A DNA stretch of 64,000 nucleotides, from positions 1-64,000 of the forward strand of contig CASFWW010000020.1 in NCBI GenBank assembly GCA_949298505.1, written 5' to 3'. Under the pieces are notes generated by a model. That model ran no database searches, was not told the origin of the DNA, and saw only the letters and a list, made by a program, of their open reading frames with translations. Shown piece by piece: positions 12,001-17,739 of the stretch. The stretch comes from Ornithoclostridium sp949298505. Its GTDB lineage: Bacteria > Bacillota > Clostridia > Christensenellales > UBA3700. Every line of letters begins with the position of its first letter. Position 1 is the first letter of the stretch. Both the position numbers and the translations under genes were made by a program.

Positions 12001-12371
12001 AAAACCCTGTTAGTTACGGGTTTTTCGCCGACCGTAAAGTTGGCTGTAAGATAGCCGTAATAGGTTGTACCGGAATTCGCGACGGCGGTAGAAAGAAAAC
12101 CCGAAAGAGCGGATTCGCTGTTTATCGGATATCCCGTCGCACCGGAAGGGATAGCGGGAGTCGCGCCGTTGTAGATCGACGTGCCGTATCCTCTGTTGTT
12201 GAGACCGTAGACCTCGTCCGCTCCGTCTCCTTCCGCAACCGTGCCCGTGCCTGTGTTATTCGTGCGCGTATAGAAAAACGCCGTCAGAACGCACGACAGC
12301 AACAGCGCGACTGCGATGAGCACAGCCGTCACTGTAAACAATATTCTGCGTTTTGAGGCATTGTTTGTCAT
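1..12371 (-). CDS. Giant GLUG/YDG-repeat surface protein (partial, C-terminus outside window)
   Basis: One uninterrupted minus-strand frame runs from the ATG at 12371 to the window edge, giving at least 4,123 residues with no stop; I checked the frame at several points (near 60, 2400, 6300, 8820 and 10500). The N-terminus is a short basic stretch (KRR) followed by one hydrophobic helix (about residues 10-32), a signal peptide or anchor. Then come dozens of GLUG-like repeats of the type GxxAGxNxGTIxNxxV, known from IgA-protease-type and other adhesins, interrupted by leader segments of the type LxxFxxG. A Gly/Gln-rich linker lies near 6230 (about residue 2045). From about residue 3580 the repeats change to YDG/MBG-like beta domains (KTYDGT, GDNVSL). 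The family suggests an extracellular adhesin or matrix scaffold. It sits 111 bp downstream of a SipW-type secreted protein, probably in the same transcript. No sorting motif is visible because the end is missing. Confidence 0.85.
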   Translation of the reverse strand, partial: MTNNASKRRILFTVTAVLIAVALLLSCVLTAFFYTRTNNTGTGTVAEGDGADEVYGLNNRGYGTSIYNGATPAIPSGATGYPINSESALSGFLSTAVANSGTTYYGYLTANFTVGEKPVTNRVLPANATLDGNGYTITSEHSNLNAYNLRKINSAIGSRDSYLSWWGIDTAGGEGNYDVQIYSGVDAYGLSNVISVNYGTIKNLNTVVTRVDGGSDDIQAIYISPWNGNVMMGGIAGINFGVIYNCTMENEIKYGFIPSQYYVNGSNASDRGDISYQEFSAVGGIAGYNGVNPSDSSQTGSIYGCKVVVNDVLGLFRSEIAIRGRWAWDNYIEVPSNSITSGVAGGVAAINNGGIVSGVNLYAEYRETYENYTVLCNTPRHSSKSYTGVITGITNITSSPIVLELNGQNWTFAPSTVTNITLETDYLYIKAEAHDMTDLSRGSYGVLNSAQFPEAGNYAGIVCGQGTTNSNVNFVASYGGDLASAQNVNFRTWNAKELNSSQPITSADIPKFGYGTNNTNDYINEITSISTRFEGQRLDSNGTDLTSVGATVSYVWDAEQQTDGSWISGLRQNIDFTNISGINGSTYYIYGTQSYVNGNASCSNGKAIYDSSNVTYGGLAVISSSATSSSIEYNYSILFENFTDTNALNAFAGGGSDSSFAYAYANAVKLTRENTLSSPSLTGDKVMKNWKTLDGNGQTLILNDTATNVSGSSVQVSVGGQNVVGLSDLISVNYGTIKNLNVYYGTSSRTDTGSIISTNSFAYGRVAGINYGTLQNVNVNNGATVGDGSPTNIWTNSSFGAVGLAVGVNAGTIDTLHTIVWRNLSATASAFAAAGGAVGMNDGGTLKNVIVDGVASASVRATASGGESFVGGILGAGSNYGSWTSGTVTVSAPSGASSSPFEDWTFVGKQILSTAESNVGMLAGRAAADPSLANNGGQAIREMVVMMPQTNSAIGWFTSETGRMSLLGKTTGVAAQSGYIATDLVVGYYAYIDDASSSYISKIYTDYNIAKGDSGVTALFTTGVYNGSSAVRSVSSISVQTENMSASAAALISFGANLSATTQSAFIPARVATTDSVFVANDGNYAPAIKLYYDYDVNLSQSASDADSSMSKTSLEAFITGDASSATGVGTHKILAAGANGATLTSDMTLGVTIVADFVKTRGLDGGGRTVTFNPSAAGGVNYDRDGETLVAVGVLASVNRTSVTNVNVAFGGSLSTNIGASYAFGGIVGVNLGTVAGTVSYNGKSVSLSGNSAYSYVGGAVGVNRGVANGVRVSYDGGSLYADNGSGTRTALGGVIGLQDSTLLSDVQVTGNGGSLSVGGNAVVGGVIGLANVSAGDSVAGVKASKTALTNIANAAYGMTLSALSGYTGLITGILSDGAVEGGSLSGIAAHYPDNISDYKLPWRTTATNTLSMYGSGTATALDGILFKVSDHSNDGGAEYLTRRNITVNGTSRSFTFDKSQITGLSSIGAYATYYYYSGDGALTTDDSYGGSPALSGNIYTTSVNGTYAAGTSYVPTLDVRIEYWVDVANGQNQQLIDFMRGESSSGYDSYAGAIRANLMSGATFTLDGSTASQRGETSSKGKKLVGSAGNVINVSGVLPTAEYDGETVAGGFFAVNKVEISDLTVSSSANLSPSGYAFGLLAGVNEGTLTDVGASFAQSVNAGASVIGGITGVNNGVVSGATVSMSGVVASYGDKISFGAVAGVNTAKISSATATLSGACTFNADKIYYGGAVGSNNGTLSNVTVTVGTAIAQSDYLSRLSTTPGQRTINLGANDLAIWGGALGYNAGTATGINVVANVNYGMNAGDGNVAAGGVVGMNDGGALSGVKATGWGGFYAISANIMNTDSKSVFVGGIVGLMNADGASKIGFVDFANNSEATLKESVFALSGGMVTMTGYTQAKTRYGYVTGAIAAVYGDIPEGAVDDVYWFIPDKLSSVEGDDAEVLPAFHGGNAVYPTYISVFGMAPSDWLSEGVSGNKADFATNSYGFTFVDSDDNPINYLTMDASVDKTSHTLTLTVYKPSGEMFVTTPGFSGEVTGSGGTGSGGVGQGGGQQQTVTVSNAGFGGIGYLTFSFESSVYALTGSAYSEFTQYMVLSFLSTKPFGTVKGSGSYDYYSYSTVDGEISRSIGDSVYRVYQVWSGATDMQIQGSNQTVTISAVPTQPLILGKGKTFNGGQTNGNKISVTSSFENNIAEYTFGGDLDGVKQTYLVISEFIAINYGTFTNANVSITGSGNGNDIYRNASDVIANAPNVGIDLDVSALTGFIYGMLVGVNEGEISQLGGYSFDRTIVLNCDTGKNKYNSIFGGMVGAQSGAGALIDEIGDITFGTSDKAGGITMSGSVNLVAAGGVVGIAIEGTIRNFSVNLTSESFISVTASHNTAAVGGVVGDLRGTLSDVKFESQYRSSMKISGTNANGVAALANLAGVINSFSETSIASIERVKVIGIGYMFNGLDENGTVTTSSTNLYTAGVVAMGANYGNGVNADSVAAMADGEEKTKAQQVVNAYGAIIPAKLDSVYIDFQGYVRAKANTSVGLVAARILNGISATVDADGNVIDSALNVNTDYIKNLVWQVDYEGDSNWTTRTNYADYTETFGSNSAVAILGYAPVTIDSTSPDLRGVGMRLWLTNNLYNSRLNTADMVTTWTSSGNLNVSISGTLSWKDMSISLAYYDESGADVASRIKTIGSVGNLGAASSAIVTVNVATALAGIANSAAQFPNGIYMIRVTYNEVYIYNAQQLMTFMSAGADTVKGLASTDGSYSSYANANIGIIANDLSVDYATEGSGNRAGHKYATAVTMRSDKILEGNGMTVTITTSGDVHSAVIDDKGNTPAGALLANEYYWDYIGGMNTLSSVDLNQMDTLYSIGIRAGGLFLGRNLGTIQNIDFSLPNSVTIDNIDYAKWHDVINQDSWREYGTSLYVGIVTAVNAGTIDNCTLTLGNNVKVNGFRKSASGPQLQKGYINELSYKVNTMSVNGGFAGLMYGTSSAPSYISNCTVNLSDGSEIRAESQVSSFSWSPRQDSVYAYAGGVVGWLTSDSTVYNVTINGTGTMTAWGELDMGGKSDGFSDGDKVTSAGAIVGLNSDHPTYTISNNPDEFGMVDGVICNWNGAAYFLSTGNNNIFYSGTSRVNYYIGAQLAGVAEQNTLNNIYFMYGIDQYKTFHQDNWYYGDNAAARQASADFLDKYNYVVSRAVQLLENNSFGYSAIYAIAQKPGGSASLTEVAYRNADGSVTVNLEDKVIDGTTVPAFTFENYANYQTAVDASAVSGATNFSLYVASGTTFYVANQYFPRITSTMDSGGNKDLDFVGARAAAMMTVNGTADWNNLFKPNNVYIYEVGFGSNDGVELDMNDPETTAYLTFQTKSITSDVAVNITLASDSLGAQFVWEIRENWVYPDDPLPVVSYTSYYNNVTSLEQAKANNNFTRIFDRDNNGADYTFTYVMGLAVKIAMDDSRYYYNEEEGVFYDSVAKIYDGTTIDDPMLYYADEDGNPINMPELGLGTVSASVMSPSYYRDNADGTLNSAKLPKSSTDKAGAYRIRISFSSEGGENSKVNTTNRTIMFADFDHIDIYTVVLPKGVTQSGVNVSKTYDGTRDYNDSVTTFSGMIGGDNVSLDTGSYTDEDAGSGYIFVANYTAFTFRYAVMNGGALEIKTATVSLFEGSDETSDYAPVTSVKTGNLTLEDNATSFYKTFSSYPGEIRKKQISLSDVDLDMYGKEFVEGGVTPPIEYDARTTYDTAAFQSGSTILSKGLSLSSDKAELIMAGYKNGEDIRFSITFLANGGGTYESSVKNYGTYGVYLNILDSGNFALYENNAETDIMYLGQLSITPYEILEANVTYVIEAGYLGKTFDNSGTIPFTFNEKNLRIIAQGGYEVQPSEYTLTVGAMYTTNKSSSTKVAAKDAGEYDIYFAISNFKCPLGNYTLDNMTVSFVDGNGNEISYFVFPKEIKLSEATKEFDNDYGADPSVTSFAYENNYGPVSGTNDVFGLEYDSLDAGSGIRVTFTNTSTLRLNNTAYTVIDVVDGSNAGTNNYFVSSTTVAKGNITPVKVSLVSATMIYNNRNYIDYREEGTEVIIKDGKGNTVDIYPAATFNNKNAASGKTVTFSISGKTIAGKNYNTLVNSTYVSS

Positions 12372-12482
12372 AATTTTCCTTGTTCCCTTTTTGCCTTTCC
12401 TGCCACGTCAGCCGTTGCCGGTGCGTAAGCCTTGCCGTTCTGCCGCGGGTCCCCCGATCCGTCTTGCAACGATCAGTGTTTT

Positions 12483-13070
12483 TTATGTTCTGACGAACTC
12501 GGACGTCACGCTTACCGTGAGCGTCGCGTTCTTTATTTCTTCAGGTAAAAGTTCATCCGTCACGTTGAACCTTATCGCCAGCACCAGATTCCCCGTGGAG
12601 CCCTGAGCCGGAGAGTCGAACTCGTAAGAAGTGGAGACTCTGTTCCAGCCGTACACGTCAGAGCCTTCTTCTCCGAGAGAAAAATCCAGCTTCCCCTGCA
12701 TATAATCTGCGACCTCAGAAGAAACGGGATTGCCTTCCCCGTCCTGCCATACCGCCGTGGAGGCGTAAACGACGACTTTCATGCCGGTGACGCCTTCTTC
12801 AATTTCTCCGATGACGTAAGGCACGTTTATCCTGACTCCGTCCGAATCAGAGATGACCCCGGCGGCGGTGTTGTCGTTGACGGCTTTCACCGGCACCAAG
12901 GTGCCCTGAGTTTCGCCCACGCCGATGCTGATGCTGAAATTGTCGTTTGACCCTATGACGAGATAAGAGGAATCGCTTTCATTGGGGAAAAAAGCAAATG
13001 CCGCGCCGACACCTGCCAGCGCGATCAGAAGAACGAAAGCAACGGTAATGACCACAGTCTTTTTTTCCAT
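12483..13070 (-). CDS. SipW-type secreted protein (TasA/camelysin-like)
   Basis: A 195-residue protein with an N-terminal hydrophobic helix (about residues 6-27) ending in AAFAFFP, which resembles the signal peptides handled by SipW-type signal peptidases. The rest is a beta-rich Ser/Val/Thr domain ending in LTVSVTSEF, compatible with the TasA/camelysin fold, a family of matrix fibre subunits. The ATG at 13070 follows the ribosome binding site AAGGGG. It is the first gene of a unit with its own strong promoter at 13111-13138 and precedes the giant repeat protein, so it may be a co-secreted partner or fibre subunit. The family assignment rests on signal-peptide style, size and neighbours rather than on a decisive motif. 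Confidence 0.6.
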   Translation of the reverse strand: MEKKTVVITVAFVLLIALAGVGAAFAFFPNESDSSYLVIGSNDNFSISIGVGETQGTLVPVKAVNDNTAAGVISDSDGVRINVPYVIGEIEEGVTGMKVVVYASTAVWQDGEGNPVSSEVADYMQGKLDFSLGEEGSDVYGWNRVSTSYEFDSPAQGSTGNLVLAIRFNVTDELLPEEIKNATLTVSVTSEFVRT

Positions 13071-13110
13071 TTCCCCTTATCCGACCTGTCAATTTTATTT
13101 ATATATTTAT

Positions 13111-13138
13111 ATTATATTAGTCATACGGAAAATGTCAA
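13111..13138 (-). promoter_or_regulatory. Sigma-A promoter for the 13070 gene and giant protein
   Basis: Read on the minus strand: TTGACA (13138-13133), 16-bp spacer, TATAAT (13116-13111). Both boxes match the consensus exactly. It lies about 40 bp upstream of the ATG at 13070 and downstream of a terminator, so it starts a separate transcription unit. Confidence 0.85.
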
Positions 13139-13311
13139 TACCGATTTTTAAAATTTTACATTTTTAATCTAAATTTTACATTGCTTCTTCATTTTTTATC
13201 TGAAAACGCGTTTTTTGCTTGAAACAGCCGTTTTAGACGCTTTAAGGCTTAAGTCGCTCCGGCGCACGTACCCGCGCGGACCGGACGTCTCCTTTTTTGC
13301 CGGGCAGAAAG

Positions 13312-13342
13312 CAAAAAAAATAATGCGGCTCGAAAAAGCCGC
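13312..13342 (-). terminator. Rho-independent terminator
   Basis: On the minus strand the hairpin GCGGCT-loop-AGCCGC is followed by ATTATTTTTTTT. It ends the operon that starts near 21634. A perfect 16-bp palindrome, CCCGATACGTATCGGG, lies just upstream at 13356-13371. Confidence 0.8.
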
Positions 13343-13380
13343 AAAACCTGAATTTCCCGATACGTATCGGGTTTTTCGGG

Positions 13381-14025
13381 TCAACCGAAGCAATATTCTC
13401 CTTCTGTGACCGTCCTGCCGCCGAAGTCAACTGCGCTTCTCTCAAGCTTTACGCAACGGTAAAAACACTTGTCTCCCAAAGTCAGCTCTCCGCCGCCCGG
13501 AACAAAAGTCACCTCTGCAAGGCTTTCGCAGAACGCGAACGAATATGAAGCTATCTCCGTCACTCCGGACGGTATCTCCAGTTTTTCTATCAGACGGAGC
13601 CCGTCGTATTGCTCAACCGTGCCCGTCGCGATCTTCGTCACGTTCAGCTGAGCAGACTGTCCTCCCGCGTTTTTCACCGTGATAACGGGCGGGATCTTCA
13701 GAGTCGTCAGTATGCCGTTGTAGCCTTTGACTGTCGCGCTTACGGCAGAAGAAAGGTCTGCCGCCGAAATATCGAACGCCTCGAAGTCAGAGCCGTCTGC
13801 GGCTTTCTGCACATATTCCGCGAGTTCGGACGACCCGTCGGAATAGACGATCTCCAGCACGAGGTATCTGAAAGACGCGTCCTCCCAGTCGCCCGTCTGT
13901 GTTGTCGCAGGCGTGGAACTTTCGTCGGCGGTGGTCCATACGGCATAGGTGACCGCCGTGACCCCTGCGATCAGGATCACGCATACAGCCATGAATATTA
14001 TCAGCCGCGTAAACTGTCCTTTCAA
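13381..14025 (-). CDS. SipW-type secreted protein with BspA-like leucine-rich tail
   Basis: A 214-residue protein that starts at a TTG (14025) with a strong GGAGGTG ribosome binding site 5-6 bp upstream; no ATG in frame fits better. A hydrophobic helix (about residues 8-26) ends in AVTYAVW, a SipW-type signal. Residues about 35-115 are a short beta domain. From about residue 138 a BspA-type leucine-rich repeat begins (IEKLEIPSGVTEIASYSFAFC, then FYRCVKLE). This joins a TasA/camelysin-style secretion signal to a surface-recognition repeat. It is the last gene before the operon terminator at 13312-13342. Its exact role is unknown; an accessory adhesin of the matrix is my inference. Confidence 0.6.
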   Translation of the reverse strand: MKGQFTRLIIFMAVCVILIAGVTAVTYAVWTTADESSTPATTQTGDWEDASFRYLVLEIVYSDGSSELAEYVQKAADGSDFEAFDISAADLSSAVSATVKGYNGILTTLKIPPVITVKNAGGQSAQLNVTKIATGTVEQYDGLRLIEKLEIPSGVTEIASYSFAFCESLAEVTFVPGGGELTLGDKCFYRCVKLERSAVDFGGRTVTEGEYCFG

Positions 14026-14108
14026 TTTTACACCTCCGTCAGTATCGTTCCGGCAGTATCTTTCTTGCCGTGTGAATTTCTTTTGCGGTCAGCCGTCACA
14101 GCCGCCTT

Positions 14109-14951
14109 TCAGTCGTAATTTGCCTCAGCCAGCACCCCGAACCTGAAGCTGGAAGCCTTGAATTCTTCTCCGCTGAACGGGAACGGCCTTGCATAAGCGG
14201 CATTGGAATATACGATTTTTATGCAGATCGGGTTGGATCTGCCGTATGAAGAAGCGTCGTCTGTCACCTCTGCATCGGCTGCCGTGCCGTATATATACTC
14301 AAGCCCCTCGCCCTGCGCGACAAAATCTCCGTACGCGTACGGCTCGGTCGTCGCGGTTATCCTTGCGTAACTCAGCGTGAAATATTTGTCCACGTTGGCT
14401 TTGTCTAGCCTTATGTAAAGAACTTTTCCGTTGACCGTGCCGTCGTCCGTATAGACGAAAGGTTCGCTGTCATCGGCAGGATCTGTCAGAAGAAGTTCTT
14501 CTCCGTTTTCCGTTGTAACCGTCTCCGCTTTCCCGACGTGAGAAGCGGAAGGATCGTATCCTTCGAATTCAGAGACGATCCCGGCAAGCGTCTGTTCCGC
14601 TGTCAGCCGGTAAAACCGGTCGGAAACGCTGATCAGAAGATCGGAAAAATACATCCTTAGATACAGATCCGCGCCGCCCTGAAGCTTCAGCGAAGTGTGA
14701 TAATACGCTTCGTACGCCTTGTCGTCGTCGGTATACGGCGTGCCGTCGTCCATATAGCCTTTCTGCCCGTTGTATTTCTCCGCGTTGAGAAGCCCTTCGT
14801 CGTCGAAAGTCACTTTGATGTAAGTGCCCACGCGGAGCACGGATACGGATTCAGTCTGAACGCTCATTGAAAACCATGCAAAAGTCAAAGCCAGCATACA
14901 AAATACCAGCACGAGCACCAATATGGGCGTCAGAACTCTTGCACTTTTCAT
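14109..14951 (-). CDS. SipW-type secreted protein (TasA/camelysin-like)
   Basis: A 280-residue protein with a hydrophobic helix at about residues 7-27 ending in LTFAWFSMS. AFAWF/TFAWF is the usual end of the signal peptide in TasA/camelysin relatives that are cut by SipW-type peptidases. The mature part is acidic and beta-rich with many Tyr and Asp residues. It lies 29 bp downstream of the second signal peptidase gene and 83 bp upstream of the next SipW-type protein, which points to co-expression with its processing enzyme. A structural subunit of an extracellular fibre is the likely role by analogy. No ribosome binding site is close to the ATG, so translation may depend on the upstream gene. 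Confidence 0.65.
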   Translation of the reverse strand: MKSARVLTPILVLVLVFCMLALTFAWFSMSVQTESVSVLRVGTYIKVTFDDEGLLNAEKYNGQKGYMDDGTPYTDDDKAYEAYYHTSLKLQGGADLYLRMYFSDLLISVSDRFYRLTAEQTLAGIVSEFEGYDPSASHVGKAETVTTENGEELLLTDPADDSEPFVYTDDGTVNGKVLYIRLDKANVDKYFTLSYARITATTEPYAYGDFVAQGEGLEYIYGTAADAEVTDDASSYGRSNPICIKIVYSNAAYARPFPFSGEEFKASSFRFGVLAEANYD

Positions 14952-14980
14952 AGATCAGCGGGCGTAAGCCCTTCCCCTCC

Positions 14981-15748
14981 TCAGTTGTCTCCGTCCGCGT
15001 CAGGACCGTCTTTGTCTCCCCTCTCCCGGTTCTCCTCAGACTCTCTGTTCCTGACGTATTCCTCGACAGCCTCTTTTTTCAGTCTTTCAATCCTCTCTTG
15101 CTCGGTCTCGGCGTTTCCTGCCGCCGCGCCGCCTTCAGTCTCCTCGGCTTTCTTCTTGTTTTTCGCGCCGGCGATCGCCAGCAGCGCTATCTGCCACAAC
15201 CCGATCAGTACGAGCGGAACTATTATCAAAAGCAAAAATCCCGTTTTGCTTCTCAGTATATTCTGCAGACCGGCGAGCAATTCGCTTTTTCCAAGCACCG
15301 TTCCCGTCACGTTCTCAAGCGGAACGGGGACTTCGTCCGCCCGGTCAGCCGCGTCGCCTTTTGTCCCGATATACCTCCTGCCGTCCTCGTCCTCGTAAGG
15401 CGCCTCGACCACGCGGTGGGTGACCGTGTAGCCGTCCACACCGCCGAAGCCTTCCGGTGCAATGAACGTCACCACGTCTCCTTCCTTTATCTGAGACGGA
15501 TCCGAGGCAAGATCTTCAGGGTCAAGCACTCTGACTATGATCACGTCTCCCTTGTCGTAAGTTCCCGTCATGCTCTCCGTTATCACGACGTAAGACCTGA
15601 ACCCGAACAACGTCGGCTCCTTTCCCGTCATGGACTGTATCATAACAGTCAGCATGCACGCGAACACCGCCACGAATATTACCATCACAATAATGTTGAT
15701 AATCAACACGGGCAGGGAAATTTTTTTCTTTTTTTTCTTACTCTCCAT
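14981..15748 (-). CDS. Signal peptidase I, SipW/ER type (Ser-His)
   Basis: A 255-residue membrane protein. A basic start (KKKKKK) precedes TM helix 1 (about residues 11-38). The catalytic serine is probably S59 in ITESM, and the second catalytic residue is H111 in VTHRV, where ordinary bacterial enzymes have lysine; this is the Ser-His arrangement of SipW, archaeal and ER peptidases. A GTKGDA segment follows, probably with the acidic partner. TM helix 2 lies at about 171-193. The C-terminal tail is highly charged (Glu, Arg, Lys). It overlaps the upstream DUF2357-like gene by 11 bp and precedes two SipW-type substrates. It probably releases those proteins at the outer face of the membrane. Confidence 0.85.
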   Translation of the reverse strand: MESKKKKKKISLPVLIINIIVMVIFVAVFACMLTVMIQSMTGKEPTLFGFRSYVVITESMTGTYDKGDVIIVRVLDPEDLASDPSQIKEGDVVTFIAPEGFGGVDGYTVTHRVVEAPYEDEDGRRYIGTKGDAADRADEVPVPLENVTGTVLGKSELLAGLQNILRSKTGFLLLIIVPLVLIGLWQIALLAIAGAKNKKKAEETEGGAAAGNAETEQERIERLKKEAVEEYVRNRESEENRERGDKDGPDADGDN

Positions 15749-17717
15749 CGCCGTCCGTTCTGCCGTCGGTCTGCTCTGAAACGCCGTCCGATCCTATGCT
15801 TTCCTGCGCGACGGAACTTTCAGCGTCTTGCCCCGGCTCTCCTTCTCCGGCAGGTTTTTCAGCTCCGTCGGAATTGTCGTCTGCGCTTGCCGCGGCTTGC
15901 GTTTCTACGGCTTCGGGAGACGCGTTTTCAGCAGAGTCCGTCGCCTCCGCAGTCTGAGTCTGACCGCTTTCTGCGGCTTGCGTCTGCTCGCTTTCTGCGG
16001 CTTGAGCCTCGTTTTGCGCGCCCTCCTGAGGAGCGGTATTTTGCGCGCCGTCCGCGGTCGCCGCGTTGTCTGCGCCTGCGCCTTCAGAAGGACTTTCAGT
16101 CGCGTCTGCCGCGCCCTTTCCGCCGCCTCTCAGCGCTTCAGACATCGGCATTACGGAGAGGTCCTCGACTTCTCCGAGATCCTCCTCCGGAGCGCGTTCT
16201 TCTGTTTCCGAAGCGATGGTTTCCTTCTTCTCGCGCATTTCTTTTTCAAGTTTTTCAAGGCGCTTTATGTCGCGTTCACGCTGTTTTTCAAGCGATTCTC
16301 TCTCTTTTTCCGCCATCTTTTCTTTCTTGGCGAGAGAACGTTCGAGCGCCTGTTTTTCCTTTTCCATTTCTTTGAGCATTCTTTCCTGCTCTATCTCTTT
16401 CTGGCGGTATCTGATCTGAGCGACGTCCGACTTTTTCTTTGCGCGCAAAGTGCTCTCGTTGATCAGCACGCGGTCGATCGCCTTGTTGATACGCGCGATC
16501 TGCGCCCTGTCCACCTTGCCGTCCGTCTGCTGGAACAGATTCCTGAGTTCCGCCACACCGAATTCGTCGGGGAGTTCTTCCTCCTCTTCCTCTTTCTCCT
16601 CTTCTTTGCTTTCTTCCTGTTCCTCTGTTTCTTCCGGAGAAGGCGTTTCGACTGTTTCGGGAGCCGGTTCTTTTCCCTCTCCCTCTTTATCTCCTTCTTT
16701 CTCGCCTTCTTTTTCGCCCTCTTTCTCCTTGTCTTCTTCTTTTTCCTTTTCAGGCTCTTCCTCTTCAGTGATATTGGATTCGTCGAAGAACAGAGAATCG
16801 TCCACCTTGGATTTTACGAGCCCTTCCATCAGCGAATTGCAGATGAACATCATGTCTCCGACGGCAGTTTCCACACCTTCGTCGACAGCCATTTTTTCAC
16901 TGGAATTTTCCACCGAAAAGCCCATCTTGGAATAGCTCTCAATGAACTGCCACAGCACGAGCGCCTTTTTGAAGTCGGGGTTTTTCAGGATCACGTTGGT
17001 ACGCGTGATAGGCGGTCTGACCGGCGCGCTGTTGACCATCTGCTTGGCGAACGGCGAAGACAGAAAGTCTGAGATTATGCGCTGAAGTTTGGACACTCTC
17101 TCCACGATCTTCAGATCTGCTCCCTGAATTTCCTCCTCTACGTCGGACGGCACAGAGCCGATCAGCTCCAGATTGTAAAACACGCGCGTCTTGCCCATAT
17201 AGAAGTTGGCGTCCACGTCCAGCTCCAGGATATTGTCGTTGATGTACGCCTTTTTTATTGCGTCCATACGGCGCGAAATGAAGTTGGACAAGTTCTTGAG
17301 CAGAGTGTATATAAAGCGGTTTTCGTATATCTCGTAACTTTCCTCTTTTGTCGTATTCAGAATCCTGTTGGGTGTGACGTTGCCCTCTTTGTCCACGCTC
17401 GCTATCATGTTGGTATGCTGAGCGAGGTGCTTTACCGATTCCGTCGAAATGGCGCGCGCAAGCGAAATATCGACGATATCTTCTTCGATAACGATAAATT
17501 TCCTCGGATTTCTGACGATGTTGTCAAGGCTGGTTATGCACGATTCGATCATCTCGATCCAGTCTGTCTCAAACTGCTTGGTCCTGCTCTTTTTCGCGAG
17601 TCTGAACTGCGGTTTGGACGCGCGCAGTCTGCGCCTGAACGTCTGATAAAACTCGTCCGAACGCAACAGCGCGTTTATTCTTTCGACGTAACCGTCAAAT
17701 TTCTCTCTGTCGTCCAT
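15738..17717 (-). CDS. DUF2357/McrC-like protein without visible nuclease domain
   Basis: A 659-residue protein. The first 300 residues resemble the DUF2357 region that precedes the nuclease in McrC-like partners of McrB, with the typical YENRFIYTLL motif at about 131-140. No PD-(D/E)xK motif is evident. Instead there is an acidic, Lys/Glu-rich low-complexity stretch (about 335-400), a helical coiled coil rich in EKEKQALE-type heptads (about 430-505), and a Glu/Ala/Gln/Thr-rich disordered tail to the end. There is no signal peptide or TM helix, so it is cytoplasmic. It lies two genes downstream of the McrB-like ATPase and overlaps the signal peptidase gene by 11 bp. It may be a scaffold or regulator for the ATPase. 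The family call comes from motif memory and gene pairing; a profile search would settle it. Confidence 0.6.
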   Translation of the reverse strand: MDDREKFDGYVERINALLRSDEFYQTFRRRLRASKPQFRLAKKSRTKQFETDWIEMIESCITSLDNIVRNPRKFIVIEEDIVDISLARAISTESVKHLAQHTNMIASVDKEGNVTPNRILNTTKEESYEIYENRFIYTLLKNLSNFISRRMDAIKKAYINDNILELDVDANFYMGKTRVFYNLELIGSVPSDVEEEIQGADLKIVERVSKLQRIISDFLSSPFAKQMVNSAPVRPPITRTNVILKNPDFKKALVLWQFIESYSKMGFSVENSSEKMAVDEGVETAVGDMMFICNSLMEGLVKSKVDDSLFFDESNITEEEEPEKEKEEDKEKEGEKEGEKEGDKEGEGKEPAPETVETPSPEETEEQEESKEEEKEEEEEELPDEFGVAELRNLFQQTDGKVDRAQIARINKAIDRVLINESTLRAKKKSDVAQIRYRQKEIEQERMLKEMEKEKQALERSLAKKEKMAEKERESLEKQRERDIKRLEKLEKEMREKKETIASETEERAPEEDLGEVEDLSVMPMSEALRGGGKGAADATESPSEGAGADNAATADGAQNTAPQEGAQNEAQAAESEQTQAAESGQTQTAEATDSAENASPEAVETQAAASADDNSDGAEKPAGEGEPGQDAESSVAQESIGSDGVSEQTDGRTDGDGE

Positions 17718-17739
17718 ATGCCTTTCTCCGCTTCAGCCG

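Noticed and set aside
13356..13371. Perfect 16-bp palindrome CCCGATACGTATCGGG as an operator
   Set aside because: It lies just after a stop codon and beside a terminator, so it may only be part of the terminator region; there is no second copy in the window that I noticed.
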